Source: Actinomyces provencensis (lineage in GTDB: Bacteria; Actinomycetota; Actinomycetes; Actinomycetales; Actinomycetaceae). Taken from it: a stretch of 49,400 bases of DNA. This document shows positions 1 to 8,966 of the stretch, piece after piece (position 1 is the first letter of the stretch; each line of letters begins with the position of its first letter). The notes beneath the pieces are model-generated. The model had not been told where the DNA came from. It made no database searches and was given only the letters and a program-made list of their open reading frames with translations. The position numbers and the translations under genes were made by a program. The stretch spans positions 1,050,511 to 1,099,910 of the forward strand of contig NZ_LT700212.1 in assembly GCF_900155435.1 (NCBI RefSeq). The letters run 5' to 3'.

Positions 1-429
1 GAGGCCCCCCGCCGTGACCATGCCCCACGCGAAGTAGTTCTCACCCCGACCCGACAGCAGCGCCCAGACCACGCCGATGCCCACGCCCAGCAGGCCGGAG
101 ACCGCCTGTGTGAGGGCCTGACCGCGCACGAGCCGCGCCACGCAGAAGACCACGGAGAGCCCGGCCGAGGCGGCCAGGGTCCAGGCGAGGTCCCGGGTCG
201 TGACGTAGAGGACCACGAAGACGAGACCGGGAGCCACCGACTCCACGACACCGCGCCATCCCCCCACGGTCTCCGTCACCGAGAACGTGTCGCGGTCCAG
301 GCCGGACGCCCAGCCCGGCACCGCAGCGCGGGCCCCCGGCTCCCCCGGGACCCCTGCTCCCCCTGCCCCGTCGGTGACTCCGGACGGGTACCCGGTGTCG
401 CGGCAGCCCTGCGGGTCGCCGCTGCTCAT
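1..429 (-). CDS. DUF3159 family membrane protein (C-terminus cut by window edge)
   Basis: The reading frame opens with ATG at 429 and stays open to the window edge, giving 143 codons and no stop. The start overlaps the stop of the upstream OB-fold gene as ATGA, so the two are translationally coupled. Residues 1-45 are Gly/Pro/Ala-rich. Hydrophobic segments follow, including PGLVFVVLYV and the Gly-rich SGLLGVGIGVVWALLSGRG near the cut end, as in DUF3159 proteins. That actinobacterial membrane family usually follows DUF3710 and OB-fold genes, as here. Biochemical role is unknown. Family call is from sequence and gene order. Confidence 0.8.
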   Translation of the reverse strand, partial: MSSGDPQGCRDTGYPSGVTDGAGGAGVPGEPGARAAVPGWASGLDRDTFSVTETVGGWRGVVESVAPGLVFVVLYVTTRDLAWTLAASAGLSVVFCVARLVRGQALTQAVSGLLGVGIGVVWALLSGRGENYFAWGMVTAGGL

Positions 430-824
430 GCGGACCCCGGCGCCAGGAGGCGGTACAGGGGGTCGATGAGGACCAGGTGGTCGATGTGCAGGGACGCGGT
501 GCCCTCGACCTCGAGGTGGCGCCCCACCGAGATGCCGGGGATCGCGCGCCGACCCAGCCACCGCAGTTCGATCGTCCCGGTCCCGTCGTAGAGCGTGGCG
601 AGCAGGCGTACCGGGCCGTCCACCGGTGAGTACGTGATCGACTGCAGCACCCCGGAGACGACGACCTTGTGGCGCTCCTGCACCTCCGAGATCGGGATGG
701 TCCCGCGGGAGAGCCGGCTGCGCACCTCGTCGTCGGCCTCGATCGCCTCACGTGAGGTCCCCGACCAGCGCAGTCGCAGGCGCTCCGCCAGGGAGCGCCT
801 CCCCCACCGCGGGTGGTCAGACAT
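426..824 (-). CDS. OB-fold nucleic-acid-binding protein
   Basis: A 132-residue protein. The start ATG at 824 was chosen because it overlaps the end of the DUF3710 gene by 8 nt, the usual coupled arrangement. Longer upstream extensions read as frame shadow of DUF3710. A basic N-terminus (about 1-35) precedes a single five-strand OB fold (about 45-130) with the pattern VVVSGVLQSITYSP, LLATLYDGTGTIELRWLGRR and GRHLEVEGT, resembling the RecG/aspartyl-tRNA-synthetase-type tRNA_anti fold. It probably binds single-stranded nucleic acid; no catalytic motif is visible. It lies in the DUF3710 / OB / DUF3159 operon. Confidence 0.85.
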   Translation of the reverse strand: MSDHPRWGRRSLAERLRLRWSGTSREAIEADDEVRSRLSRGTIPISEVQERHKVVVSGVLQSITYSPVDGPVRLLATLYDGTGTIELRWLGRRAIPGISVGRHLEVEGTASLHIDHLVLIDPLYRLLAPGSA

Positions 825-1473
825 CGGGGACCTCCACGGCCCCTTCGGGGACGTGGAGGGGCAGCAGGTCGAGCCGGGCACGCGGGAGGTCGTCGCGCAC
901 GATGACGAGGCGGTCGATGACCTTCTCGACCTCGGCACCCGCCTCGGGGGTCTGCGCGGCCGGTCCGAGCACGTCGATGCGGGCGAACCAGCGTGGTCCC
1001 TCGCGTCCGATCACCCGCATGCGGGAGGTCGCCCGGGAACCGTCGGGCAGGGTGACGAGCATGTCGGCGAGGAGCTCCTCGCCGTAGCGGGTGGTGGTGG
1101 GGACGACGGTGGCGCCGTCGGACTCCATCCCCGACCGGATCTGCTCCCGCACCTCGTCCCAGACCCCACCCGACCTCGGCGCAGCCGCGACGCTGATCTG
1201 GATGCCCGAGGCGCCCAGCACCACGAGGGCGCGCAGCACCGTGCGCTTGTCCTGGGCGACCTGGGTGCGCAGCTGCATGCCCGGCACGGCCGGGATGAGC
1301 AGCGACCCCATGTCGACGTACCCGCTGCCCGTGTCGACCTCGTCAGGGGTGCGGGGTCCGGGGGTGGACCAGATCGCGTCCTCCTCCTGGAGGGTCGGCA
1401 GGTGGTCCTCCTCGGGCGCGGAGGCCTCGGCCCCACCCGCCCGGTCCTGCTGATGGCGTGAGCGCCCGAACAT
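817..1473 (-). CDS. DUF3710 domain protein
   Basis: A 218-residue protein starting at ATG 1473, with a purine-rich GGAAGGACAGG a few bases upstream. The N-terminal 45 residues are charged and low complexity (RSRHQQDRAGG). The body has the DUF3710 signature: MQLRTQVAQDKRTVLRALVV, then WDEVREQIRSGM, then RVIGREGPRWFARIDVLGPA. Function is unknown; the family is restricted to actinobacteria and sits with the OB-fold and DUF3159 genes. In many relatives dUTPase lies directly upstream. Here only about 110 bp separate this gene from DUF4193, so dut is not in this position. Confidence 0.88.
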   Translation of the reverse strand: MFGRSRHQQDRAGGAEASAPEEDHLPTLQEEDAIWSTPGPRTPDEVDTGSGYVDMGSLLIPAVPGMQLRTQVAQDKRTVLRALVVLGASGIQISVAAAPRSGGVWDEVREQIRSGMESDGATVVPTTTRYGEELLADMLVTLPDGSRATSRMRVIGREGPRWFARIDVLGPAAQTPEAGAEVEKVIDRLVIVRDDLPRARLDLLPLHVPEGAVEVPDV

Positions 1474-1582
1474 TCGCGGTCCTGTCCTTCCGGTGGTGTG
1501 TCAGTCCACCACCGTACGCGGTGGAGGGGACGGTGTCCCGTCCCGGTGTGCCCCGGGATTCACGGCCCCGGGGCGGGAGTCC

Positions 1583-1885
1583 TCAGCCCGCGCACTCCGT
1601 GCACACGGGCAGCCCGTTGTCGTCGACGTAGGCGAGCTGGGAGGCGTGGTGCACCAGGAAGCAGTGCGAACAGGTGAACTCGTCCTCCTGACGCGGGACG
1701 ACGTGGACGGTGAGCTCCTCCTTGGAGAGGTCGGCGCCGGGGAGCTCGTAGTTCTCCGCAGCCTCGTTCTCGTCCTCGTCCACGTCATTGGAACCCGCGT
1801 CGTTGCGCCGTGCCTTGAGCTCCTCGATGGAGTCCTCGGCGACGTCGTCGTCAGTCTTGCGCGGTGCATCGTAGTCAGTGGCCAC
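1583..1885 (-). CDS. DUF4193 domain zinc-ribbon-like protein
   Basis: A 100-residue acidic protein starting at GTG 1885, with GAGGAG about 7 nt upstream. Residues 1-45 are Asp/Glu-rich. The C-terminal half carries two Cys pairs, CSHC and CTEC, spaced like a zinc ribbon (FTCSHCFLVHHASQLAY then GLPVCTECAG). This is the DUF4193 family, a conserved actinobacterial protein of unknown role, usually near dut and sepH. A plausible minus-strand -10 (TACCAT, 1955 to 1950) lies about 65 nt upstream, in the 180-bp gap shared divergently with sepH. Confidence 0.9.
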   Translation of the reverse strand: MATDYDAPRKTDDDVAEDSIEELKARRNDAGSNDVDEDENEAAENYELPGADLSKEELTVHVVPRQEDEFTCSHCFLVHHASQLAYVDDNGLPVCTECAG

Positions 1886-2065
1886 CCTGTCTCCTCACTC
1901 AGTGACGGTCCCGGGCGGTGCGTCCGCGGCGGGGGTGCTCGGCGCAGGGATGGTAACACTTGGGAGGGGCGCGCGCCATCGAGTTGTCGGACACGCCCGC
2001 CGTGCGCCGGGCACGCACCCCGAGACTCTGAGACCATGCCCTGTGGAGAGTTGCAGGAGGTGCCC

Positions 2066-3277
2066 ATGATCGAGCTCGAGCTGCTCGGAGCCGGCGCGGA
2101 CGGCCAGTCACTGGTCATGACCGATGCCGGGGGGGAGCGCTACAGCGTGCCCATCACCGATGAGCTGCGCGGAGCCGTGCGCCGGGACCGCCCACGGCTC
2201 GAGTCCGTGCCCTCCCCGGGGGAGCGTCCGCTGCGCCCCCGCGAGATCCAGTCCCTCCTGCGCAGTGGGCTCACCGCAGAGGAACTCGCACGCGAGTCCA
2301 ACATGGACATCGCCCACATCCGTCGCTTCGAGGCGCCCGTCGCCGCGGAGAAGGAGTGGGCACTCTCCCGCGCGCTGGAGACCCACGTGGGGGGAGACCG
2401 CGACGCCCCGGTCATGGGGGACCTGGTCGTGGACCGTCTCGCCGCCCGCGGGGTCGATCCCGCCTCCCTGTCCTGGTCCGCCCGCCGTCCGGGTGAGGGC
2501 CCCTGGGAGATCGCACTCACCTTCCTCCAGGGGGCCGCCGAGCACGCCGCCCACTGGAGCCTCTCCCCCTCGGCCTCCTCCGTGGAGGCCATCGACCAGG
2601 AGGCCCGCTGGCTCACCGAGACCGCCGCGCCCTCCCCCGTCGCAGCCGTCTTCACCCCCCTGCCGAACCAGTCCTCCACGCCCCGGGGGGACGGCGACGA
2701 GGACGTCCGGGCACGCGAGGCGCTCCTGGACCAGCTCAACGCCGCACGCGGGCACCGGCAGGACATCGACATCGCCTTGGACGACGAGGACGAGGAGGAC
2801 GAGGACGCAGCCCCGGTGACGGCCCCCGGGACGGACCACGCCCCGTCCGGACCACCGGCGGGCTCGCTCTCCGCGCGCATCTACTCCCTGGCCCACGCCC
2901 GCACACGCACCAACGCCCCCACACCGAGCTCCCCAGCCCGGTCCGCGGACAGCGGGACCACCCCGGGTGCCCCGGGCGCAGCCACCACCGACGAGGGCCC
3001 CGCCGACGGGCGCACCACTGACGAGGGCGACCACCACGGGACCGGCTCCGGGGACGGGTCCCGCCCGCGGACAGTGCACGACCGTCCGACCACTGCCGGT
3101 CCTGCCCCGGTCCCCCCGCAGGACCACGGCACGGAGGAGCCACCCCGGACCGGCACCCTGCCGGGACTCGAGGAGGTCGGCCACGACCCCGCCCGACCGG
3201 ACCGGGAGAAGAAGCGGACCCGGCGGCGTTCGGTGCCCTCCTGGGACGAGATCGTCTTCGGCTCCAAGCCCCAGTGA
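2066..3277 (+). CDS. sepH: SepH cell-division regulator (DUF3071)
   Basis: A 403-residue protein starting at ATG 2066, fixed by a perfect AGGAGG at 2055-2060. The N-terminal DUF3071 domain (about 1-165) begins MIELELLGAG and holds a helix-turn-helix (LTAEELARESNMDIAHIRRF, near 68-88). The middle is disordered, with an acidic run of Asp/Glu near residues 235-250 and long Pro/Ala/Thr/Gly stretches. The C-terminus carries the conserved SVPSWDEIVFG motif. In Streptomyces and mycobacteria SepH binds FtsZ through the HTH-containing domain and promotes Z-ring assembly. Same fold and tail motif here give a secure call. Confidence 0.93.
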   Translation: MIELELLGAGADGQSLVMTDAGGERYSVPITDELRGAVRRDRPRLESVPSPGERPLRPREIQSLLRSGLTAEELARESNMDIAHIRRFEAPVAAEKEWALSRALETHVGGDRDAPVMGDLVVDRLAARGVDPASLSWSARRPGEGPWEIALTFLQGAAEHAAHWSLSPSASSVEAIDQEARWLTETAAPSPVAAVFTPLPNQSSTPRGDGDEDVRAREALLDQLNAARGHRQDIDIALDDEDEEDEDAAPVTAPGTDHAPSGPPAGSLSARIYSLAHARTRTNAPTPSSPARSADSGTTPGAPGAATTDEGPADGRTTDEGDHHGTGSGDGSRPRTVHDRPTTAGPAPVPPQDHGTEEPPRTGTLPGLEEVGHDPARPDREKKRTRRRSVPSWDEIVFGSKPQ

Positions 3278-3377
3278 CACCCTGCACCGACACCGCAGCG
3301 GCACGGCGGTGACCTCGCCGGGCGTGCCGGCCCGGCCGCGGTCCCGCTCCGCCGGGTGCCCCGCCCCTCAGCCGACC

Positions 3378-4601
3378 TCAGGCCAGGCGCATCACCGGCA
3401 CGAGCATCTCGTCACTGGTCAGTGACCCGTGGATCCCGACCTGCGAGATCGATCCCGCCGACTGGACACGGGAGTCCACGATCCCGCGGTGCCCGCGCAT
3501 GAAGACCAAGGCGTCCCCGACCACGGCAGAACCGGGTCCCTGCCCCAGCACCTCGGCCATGTCCTCGGGGCCCCACACCCAGGCCCGCTCCGCCAGCACG
3601 TCCCTCCAGCGCTCGAGCACACCTGCTGCCGCGCCCTCCCGGGCGTGGACGTGCACGCAGCGCGCCTCACCCCCGATGCCGGCCAGCCCCTCGTCCAGTT
3701 CCGGGTGCTCGGCCAGGTCGATGAGCTGGTCCGGGGAGGTGTCCACCATCCCGTGGTCAGCGGTGAGGACCGCCCGCACCCCGCGCGGCAGCCCGGCCAG
3801 CAGCAGGCGCAGCCCGGCGTCGAACTCCTCCAGGGCCGCCGTCCACTCCTCCGAGCCCACACCGTGGTGGTGCCCGGTGTGGTCGATGTCGGACCAGTAG
3901 AGGTACACGACCCGTGTGCCCGCCCGCAGCTCACGCAGTGCGGCGCGGATGCGCTGCTCCCAGCCGGTGGCCCCGACGTGGCGTGCGCCCCGCAGGGCCG
4001 CCCTCGTCAGCCCCGACCCCGCGAAGGCCGAGGGGGAGACCACGGCGGACGTGACCCCCGCCCGGGCCAGGACCTCGAAGGTCGTGTCGCAGGGCTGCCA
4101 CAGCACGGGGTCCACCCCCTCGGCGAAGGCCAGCAGGTTCATGGTCCCGCCCTCCGCGAACACCGAGTAGCCGACCATGCGCGTCGCCCCGGGCAGCCGC
4201 CCCGTGGCGAAGGCCGTGATCGCTGCGGCCGTCGTCGAGGGCGCCACGGTGTGCACCACCGTCGTGGCCTCCCGATGTGCCCTCAGGACGGGGGCGTGGC
4301 CGAGGCGGGCCTCCAGGGGCACCCAGCCGAGACCGTCGACCAGGAGCACCAGGACCTGCTCCGCGGGTTCGATGGCCAGGGCCTCCCGCGCGGCGTCCCG
4401 TGCACCGGGCAGGTCCGGGTCCAGTGCGGCCACGCACGCCCCGAGGACGTCGGTGAGGCGCAGCGCCCCCTGCGGGGGCAGGTCGGGCACGGGGACGTCC
4501 GCGTCGGCGGGGCACCGGTGCCCCGCGGCGGGGACGGGGCCCGTGGCACGGGGGCGGGTACCGGTCGGACCGGGGAGTGCCCCGCCGCGGGGGGCGGTCA
4601 C
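3378..4601 (-). CDS. Alkaline-phosphatase-superfamily protein (nucleotide pyrophosphatase/phosphodiesterase type)
   Basis: A 407-residue protein. The start GTG at 4601 overlaps the DUF5998 stop as GTGA; upstream extensions are Arg-rich frame shadow. Metal-ligand segments of the type I phosphodiesterase/nucleotide pyrophosphatase fold are present: LVLLVDGLGW (first Asp), TVAPSTTAAAITAFATG (nucleophile Thr region), YWSDIDHTGHHHG (Asp/His) and LTADHGMVD (Asp-His). No signal peptide or membrane segment is visible, so it is probably cytoplasmic. Substrate is unknown. Actinobacterial relatives next to DUF5998 are annotated only as alkaline phosphatase family proteins. It is coupled to the DUF5998 gene. 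Confidence 0.85.
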   Translation of the reverse strand: MTAPRGGALPGPTGTRPRATGPVPAAGHRCPADADVPVPDLPPQGALRLTDVLGACVAALDPDLPGARDAAREALAIEPAEQVLVLLVDGLGWVPLEARLGHAPVLRAHREATTVVHTVAPSTTAAAITAFATGRLPGATRMVGYSVFAEGGTMNLLAFAEGVDPVLWQPCDTTFEVLARAGVTSAVVSPSAFAGSGLTRAALRGARHVGATGWEQRIRAALRELRAGTRVVYLYWSDIDHTGHHHGVGSEEWTAALEEFDAGLRLLLAGLPRGVRAVLTADHGMVDTSPDQLIDLAEHPELDEGLAGIGGEARCVHVHAREGAAAGVLERWRDVLAERAWVWGPEDMAEVLGQGPGSAVVGDALVFMRGHRGIVDSRVQSAGSISQVGIHGSLTSDEMLVPVMRLA

Positions 4602-5137
4602 CTCGCGCCTCCGATGAGTGCGGTGAGGACGTCGACGAAGTGCTCGGCGCGCGCCAGTGCCTCGTCCCCGTCGGCGGCGGAGGAGACCCGCATGGCGAGG
4701 TCGTCGGGGAAGCTCGTGGCGGCGTACCCGTGGTCCGCGGAGCACTCCGGGTCGTCACAGTGCCGGGGCTCCATCTCCGCACGCCGCTGGCCCCCCAGGT
4801 CCACGGAGACGGTGACCTCCGTCGGTGAGGACGCCGGGTCGGTGGCAGGCTGTGCCACGAGCTCCATGACGGAGGCGCCGCGGATGCCCGACAGGGGCGC
4901 CAGCGCCGTCTGGACCATCGCTCCCCCGTCCTCCAGCTCGTCGACGTGGACCTGGACCAGTTGGGTGGGGGTCAGGGCCGCCACCGTGAGGTGTCGGAAC
5001 ATGGTCCCCCGGTCGAAGGCGGCGTCGAGCTGGCAGAGGGTGGCCAGGGGGTCCGCCCCCGCCAGCCCGCGGCGCAGGGAACGGGCGACCACGACGGGGT
5101 AGAAGCCCAGGGACTCGATCTCGTGCCAGATGTCCAT
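4598..5137 (-). CDS. DUF5998 family protein
   Basis: A 179-residue protein starting MDIWHEIESLGFYP at ATG 5137. A CACAAT hexamer lies 6 nt before the ATG with no Shine-Dalgarno, suggesting a leaderless message. Features are an N-terminal helix pair, a conserved LTPTQLVQVHVDELEDGG segment and a Cys/His patch (HCDDPECSADHGY) that could bind metal. Function unknown. It is the first gene of a two-gene operon with the phosphatase-fold gene and is divergent from parC, only about 70 bp away. Confidence 0.85.
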   Translation of the reverse strand: MDIWHEIESLGFYPVVVARSLRRGLAGADPLATLCQLDAAFDRGTMFRHLTVAALTPTQLVQVHVDELEDGGAMVQTALAPLSGIRGASVMELVAQPATDPASSPTEVTVSVDLGGQRRAEMEPRHCDDPECSADHGYAATSFPDDLAMRVSSAADGDEALARAEHFVDVLTALIGGAR

Positions 5138-5206
5138 TCGCCAATTGTGCCCCCGGGCGGCGTGTGAAGTCGAAGCAGGGTCCCACGCGGCGGGACAATG
5201 GCCCCC

Positions 5207-7681
5207 ATGCGCGAGAAGGAGTCGACCCGGCAGGTGCCGCCCGAGGACCACAACATCTCCGAGATCGACGTCTCCCAGGAGATGAAGGGCTCCTTCCTGG
5301 AGTACGCGTACTCGGTGATCTACGCCCGGGCGCTGCCCGACGCCCGCGACGGTCTCAAGCCCGTCCAGCGCCGCATCCTCTACCAGATGGACCAGATGGG
5401 GTTGCGACCCGACCGGGGACACGTCAAGTCCCAGCGCGTGGTCGGCGAGGTCATGGGCAAGCTGCACCCCCACGGGGACTCCGCCATCTACGACACGCTG
5501 GTGCGCATGGCCCAGCCCTTCAACCTGCGGGTCCCCCTGGTCGACGGGCACGGCAACTTCGGGTCCCTCGACGACGGCCCCGCCGCCGCCCGCTACACCG
5601 AGGCCCGCCTCGCGCCGGCCGCCCTGGACATGGTCGCCGACCTCGACCAGGACGTCGTGGACTTCGTCCCCAACTACGACAACCAGCTCCTCCAGCCCGA
5701 GGTCCTCCCGGCCGGCTTCCCGCAGCTCCTCGTCAACGGGTCCTCCGGCATCGCGGTGGGCATGGCCACCAACATCCCCCCGCACAACCTCTCCGAGACC
5801 GTCGCCGCCGCCTGCCACCTGCTCGACCACCCGGGGGCCTCCACCGCGGAGCTCATGCGCTACGTCCCGGGCCCCGACCTGCCCGAGGGAGGGATCATCG
5901 TCGGCCTGGACGGCATCCGGGAGGCCTACGAGACGGGCCGCGGCGCATTCCGCACGCGCGCCAAGGTCGCAGTCGAGCGGGTGACGGCGCGCAAGCACGG
6001 CCTGGTCGTCACCGAACTCCCCTACATGGTCGGCCCCGAGCGCGTCATCGAGAAGATCAAGGAGAACGTCTCGGCGGGGCGCCTCAAGGGAATCTCCGCC
6101 GTGCAGAACCTCACCGACCGCCACCACGGGCTGCGTCTCGTCATCGAGGTGAAGAACGGCTTCAACCCGGAGGCCGTCCTCCAGCAGCTCTACCGTCGCA
6201 CCCCCATGGAGGAGTCCTTCTCCATCAACGCCGTCGCCCTCGTGGGCGGACAGCCCCACACCATGGGACTGCGCGAGATGCTCCAGGTGTTCCTGGACCA
6301 CCGTCTCGACATCACCACGCGCCGCTCCCGCCACCGCCTCCAGCAGTACGGTGAGCGCCTCCACCTCGTGGAGGGCCTGCTCATCGCGATCGTCGACATC
6401 GACGACGTCATCGCCATCATCCGCTCCTCGGAGGACACCCCCTCGGCCCGGGAACGCCTGATGATGGCCTTCGACCTCTCCCAGGCCCAGGCGGACCACA
6501 TCCTGGAGCTGCGCCTGCGCAGGCTGACGAAGTTCTCCCGCATCGAGCTCGAGTCGGAACGCGACGACCTGCGCGCCCGCATCGCCGAGTTGGAGGAACT
6601 CCTCGCCTCCCCGGACCTCCTGCGCGCCCGGGTGCGCCAGGAGATGCAGGAGGTCGCACGCAGGCTGGGGACACCTCGGCGCACGCTGCTCCTCACCTCC
6701 GCGGGGAACGAGGGCGGCGCCCTGGCGGGTGGGCCCGCAGCGCTCGCGGCCGCACTGCCCGAGACCTCCTCACGCGGCAGGGGCCTGGACCTGGAGATCG
6801 CCGACGACCCCTGCACCGTGGTCCTCACCGCCACGGGGGCCCTGGCACGCGTGGAGGGGGCGGACCCACTGGAGCCCGGCCCGCGTGCGAGCGCCGATGC
6901 GTGGCACGCGCAGCTCGCCTCCACCGTGCGCTCCCAGGTCGCGGTGGTGACCGCCGACGGCCTCGCCCACCGCATCGAGGTCGTCGACCTGCCGGCACTG
7001 CCGCGTTTCGAGACGGGGCTGTCCCTGGCCGCGGCGACCCCGGCCTCGCTGCTGCTGCACACCGACGAGCCCGCCGTGGGCCTCATCGGTACGGCCCCCA
7101 CCGAGGTCCTGGCCATGGGGACGCGCAGCGGAGTGGTCAAGCGGCTGCGCCCGGATGCGCCCCAACGCGACTCCTGGGAGGTGATCTCCCTCGAGGGGGA
7201 CGACCGGCTGCTCGGCATCGCCGCGTGTCCCGATGACGCGGACCTGGTCTTCGTCAGCTCCGATGCGCAGCTGCTGCGCACACCTGCGGCGAAGGTCCGT
7301 CCCCAGGGCCGCTCGGCAGGTGGGATGGCGGGGATGAAGCTGGGTGAGGGGTCCGAGGCGATCGGTTTCTGGGTGGTCACGGATGCGTCGGACTGCGCCG
7401 TCGTCACCGTCGCCGCCGCTGCCGGGGCACTGCCCGGCACGGGACAGACCACGGCCAAGGTCACGCCCCTGGAGGCGTACCCGGTCAAGGGCCGTGGTGG
7501 TCAGGGCGTGCGCGCCCAGCGCTTCCTGCGTGGGGAGGACCGACTCGACATCGCCTGGGTGGGGCCCCGACCGGTGCGTGCGGCCTCGGCCGACGGGTCC
7601 CCCGTGGACCTGCCGGAGGAGGACCCCCGCAGGGACGGGTCCGGAGAGGTCCTCAGGCACCCCGTGGCCTCCATCGGCTGA
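5207..7681 (+). CDS. parC: DNA topoisomerase IV subunit A
   Basis: An 824-residue breakage-reunion subunit of a type IIA topoisomerase. I prefer ATG 5207: GACAAT (5194-5199) lies 7 nt before it, and the earlier in-frame ATG 5198 overlaps that -10. From 5207, the catalytic Tyr is in AARYTEARL (residue 130). The quinolone-resistance region [17 protein letters not shown] has wild-type Ser92 and Asp96. The coiled-coil region is near 450-500 and a six-blade C-terminal domain follows. GyrA-type QRRGGKG is absent; a KGRGGQG variant occurs near the end, as in actinobacterial ParC. With parE it decatenates chromosomes. ParE is encoded 2.4 kb away on the other strand. Confidence 0.93.
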   Translation: MREKESTRQVPPEDHNISEIDVSQEMKGSFLEYAYSVIYARALPDARDGLKPVQRRILYQMDQMGLRPDRGHVKSQRVVGEVMGKLHPHGDSAIYDTLVRMAQPFNLRVPLVDGHGNFGSLDDGPAAARYTEARLAPAALDMVADLDQDVVDFVPNYDNQLLQPEVLPAGFPQLLVNGSSGIAVGMATNIPPHNLSETVAAACHLLDHPGASTAELMRYVPGPDLPEGGIIVGLDGIREAYETGRGAFRTRAKVAVERVTARKHGLVVTELPYMVGPERVIEKIKENVSAGRLKGISAVQNLTDRHHGLRLVIEVKNGFNPEAVLQQLYRRTPMEESFSINAVALVGGQPHTMGLREMLQVFLDHRLDITTRRSRHRLQQYGERLHLVEGLLIAIVDIDDVIAIIRSSEDTPSARERLMMAFDLSQAQADHILELRLRRLTKFSRIELESERDDLRARIAELEELLASPDLLRARVRQEMQEVARRLGTPRRTLLLTSAGNEGGALAGGPAALAAALPETSSRGRGLDLEIADDPCTVVLTATGALARVEGADPLEPGPRASADAWHAQLASTVRSQVAVVTADGLAHRIEVVDLPALPRFETGLSLAAATPASLLLHTDEPAVGLIGTAPTEVLAMGTRSGVVKRLRPDAPQRDSWEVISLEGDDRLLGIAACPDDADLVFVSSDAQLLRTPAAKVRPQGRSAGGMAGMKLGEGSEAIGFWVVTDASDCAVVTVAAAAGALPGTGQTTAKVTPLEAYPVKGRGGQGVRAQRFLRGEDRLDIAWVGPRPVRAASADGSPVDLPEEDPRRDGSGEVLRHPVASIG

Positions 7682-7807
7682 GGCGGCTCTCCTGCTCGCC
7701 CTCGTCGGCGCGGGACGCCTGCGTCAGCGAGCGTCGCCCTCGTCAGCACCGGCCTTCGTCAGCACGGGCCGCCCTCGTCGCTGGAGGGCCTCCCGGACAC
7801 CGCGACC

Positions 7808-8851
7808 TCAGACGTTGATCGCGTAGAGGCGGGACTGCCCCACCGTGCGGAACCCGAGCGCGTCGTAGACCACGAGTGCACCCGAGTGGTTCGCCGATCC
7901 CAGTCCCGCGGCGATCCGGTCCATGCCGTCGGTGCGCTGGGCCTGCATGGAGGCGACGATGAGGGCGTCGGCCACCCGGGTGTGGCGCCACGGCTGGAGG
8001 ACACCCATCTGGTCGATGTAGCCCTCCTTCCAGCCCAGTGCCGCCCAGTCCTGCTCGTAGCGCGACGCCAGCAGGAAGCCCGCGACCTGGGGACGGTCAC
8101 CCGTGCGGTCCATGGCCAGGAAGGACCATCCCGGGACGAAGTCGGTCCGTCCCCGTTGCCACTGCTCGATCGTCTGGGGTGGGCGCCCCCACTCCTGCTC
8201 GGAGAGCCTGTTCGAGGCCCGCCGGGCCAGGTCGTCGAGTTCGGGCGACCACGCCTCGATGCCCAGGTAGCTGCCCAGGTCCGGCCCGTCCGGCAGTGAG
8301 GACAGATCGGCACGCAACTCGTAGTAGGTCCTCGCCCAGTGGTAGCCCAGGGACTCCAGGTGGTCCTCCAGCTCCTCGTGGCCCGTCTCGACGTGCATGA
8401 CGATCTGGGCGTTGCCCTGCCCGGGATTGGTGGCGAGCATCTGGCGTGCGGTGGCCGTCTGCCACTCGATCATCGAGCGCCCCAGCCCCAACCTGCGGAA
8501 GCGTGGATCCACACCCCCCTGGCACACGCACTCCACGTGGCCCGCCAGGCGCAGCGCGACCAGGCCGTAGGCCACCATCTGTCCCTTGGCGATGCCTCGG
8601 GTGGCGTACCCGGCCAGGCCCCTCCACTGACTGGTGGGGCCGAGCATCTCCACGACCTCCTCACGCGAGGTGCGGTAGGGCGGGTTGTCGGTGGCCTCCA
8701 CGCGGGCGAAGAGGTTCGCCAGGGCCGCGACGTGGTCCGCCGTCAGCCGCTCCCAGAGGATCCCGTGGGTCGAGGGAGGCACGGGCAGGGACAGGGGGGC
8801 CGCGACCCTCGCGGAGATCGACCCGTTCCTGCTGCTGACCTCTTCGTTCAC
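7808..8851 (-). CDS. GNAT family N-acetyltransferase (two-domain)
   Basis: A 347-residue protein starting at GTG 8851, with GGAGG about 10 nt upstream. It has two GNAT folds. The N-terminal one has the acetyl-CoA pyrophosphate-loop motif GGVDPRFRRLGLGRSMI (Q/R-x-x-G-x-G/A) near 112-130. The C-terminal one (about 200-347) has GYIDQMGVLQPWRHTRVADAL and an SGALVVYDALGF-type motif B. The architecture resembles mycothiol synthase, but the substrate cannot be read from sequence. A second gene of the same type lies directly upstream in the same orientation, so they look like an old tandem duplication. Confidence 0.85.
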   Translation of the reverse strand: MNEEVSSRNGSISARVAAPLSLPVPPSTHGILWERLTADHVAALANLFARVEATDNPPYRTSREEVVEMLGPTSQWRGLAGYATRGIAKGQMVAYGLVALRLAGHVECVCQGGVDPRFRRLGLGRSMIEWQTATARQMLATNPGQGNAQIVMHVETGHEELEDHLESLGYHWARTYYELRADLSSLPDGPDLGSYLGIEAWSPELDDLARRASNRLSEQEWGRPPQTIEQWQRGRTDFVPGWSFLAMDRTGDRPQVAGFLLASRYEQDWAALGWKEGYIDQMGVLQPWRHTRVADALIVASMQAQRTDGMDRIAAGLGSANHSGALVVYDALGFRTVGQSRLYAINV

Positions 8852-8966
8852 CCGCCTGTCACCTCCCCTCGGTCCTGCTGCCTGTCATGGTGGCCCGCCG
8901 ACGTGTCTCGGCGGCTGTCCTGGGCGTCCCCGGACGGTGCGTGCGCTGCGTCCGGTGTCCGACCCG

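Noticed and set aside
1474-1582. Missing dut gene between DUF3710 and DUF4193
   Set aside because: Only about 110 bp, no frame resembling dUTPase; dut is probably elsewhere, so this is a gene-order note, not evidence of loss.
1493-2065. N-terminal extension of SepH
   Set aside because: It would run opposite DUF4193 over its full length; the AGGAGG before ATG 2066 fixes the start.
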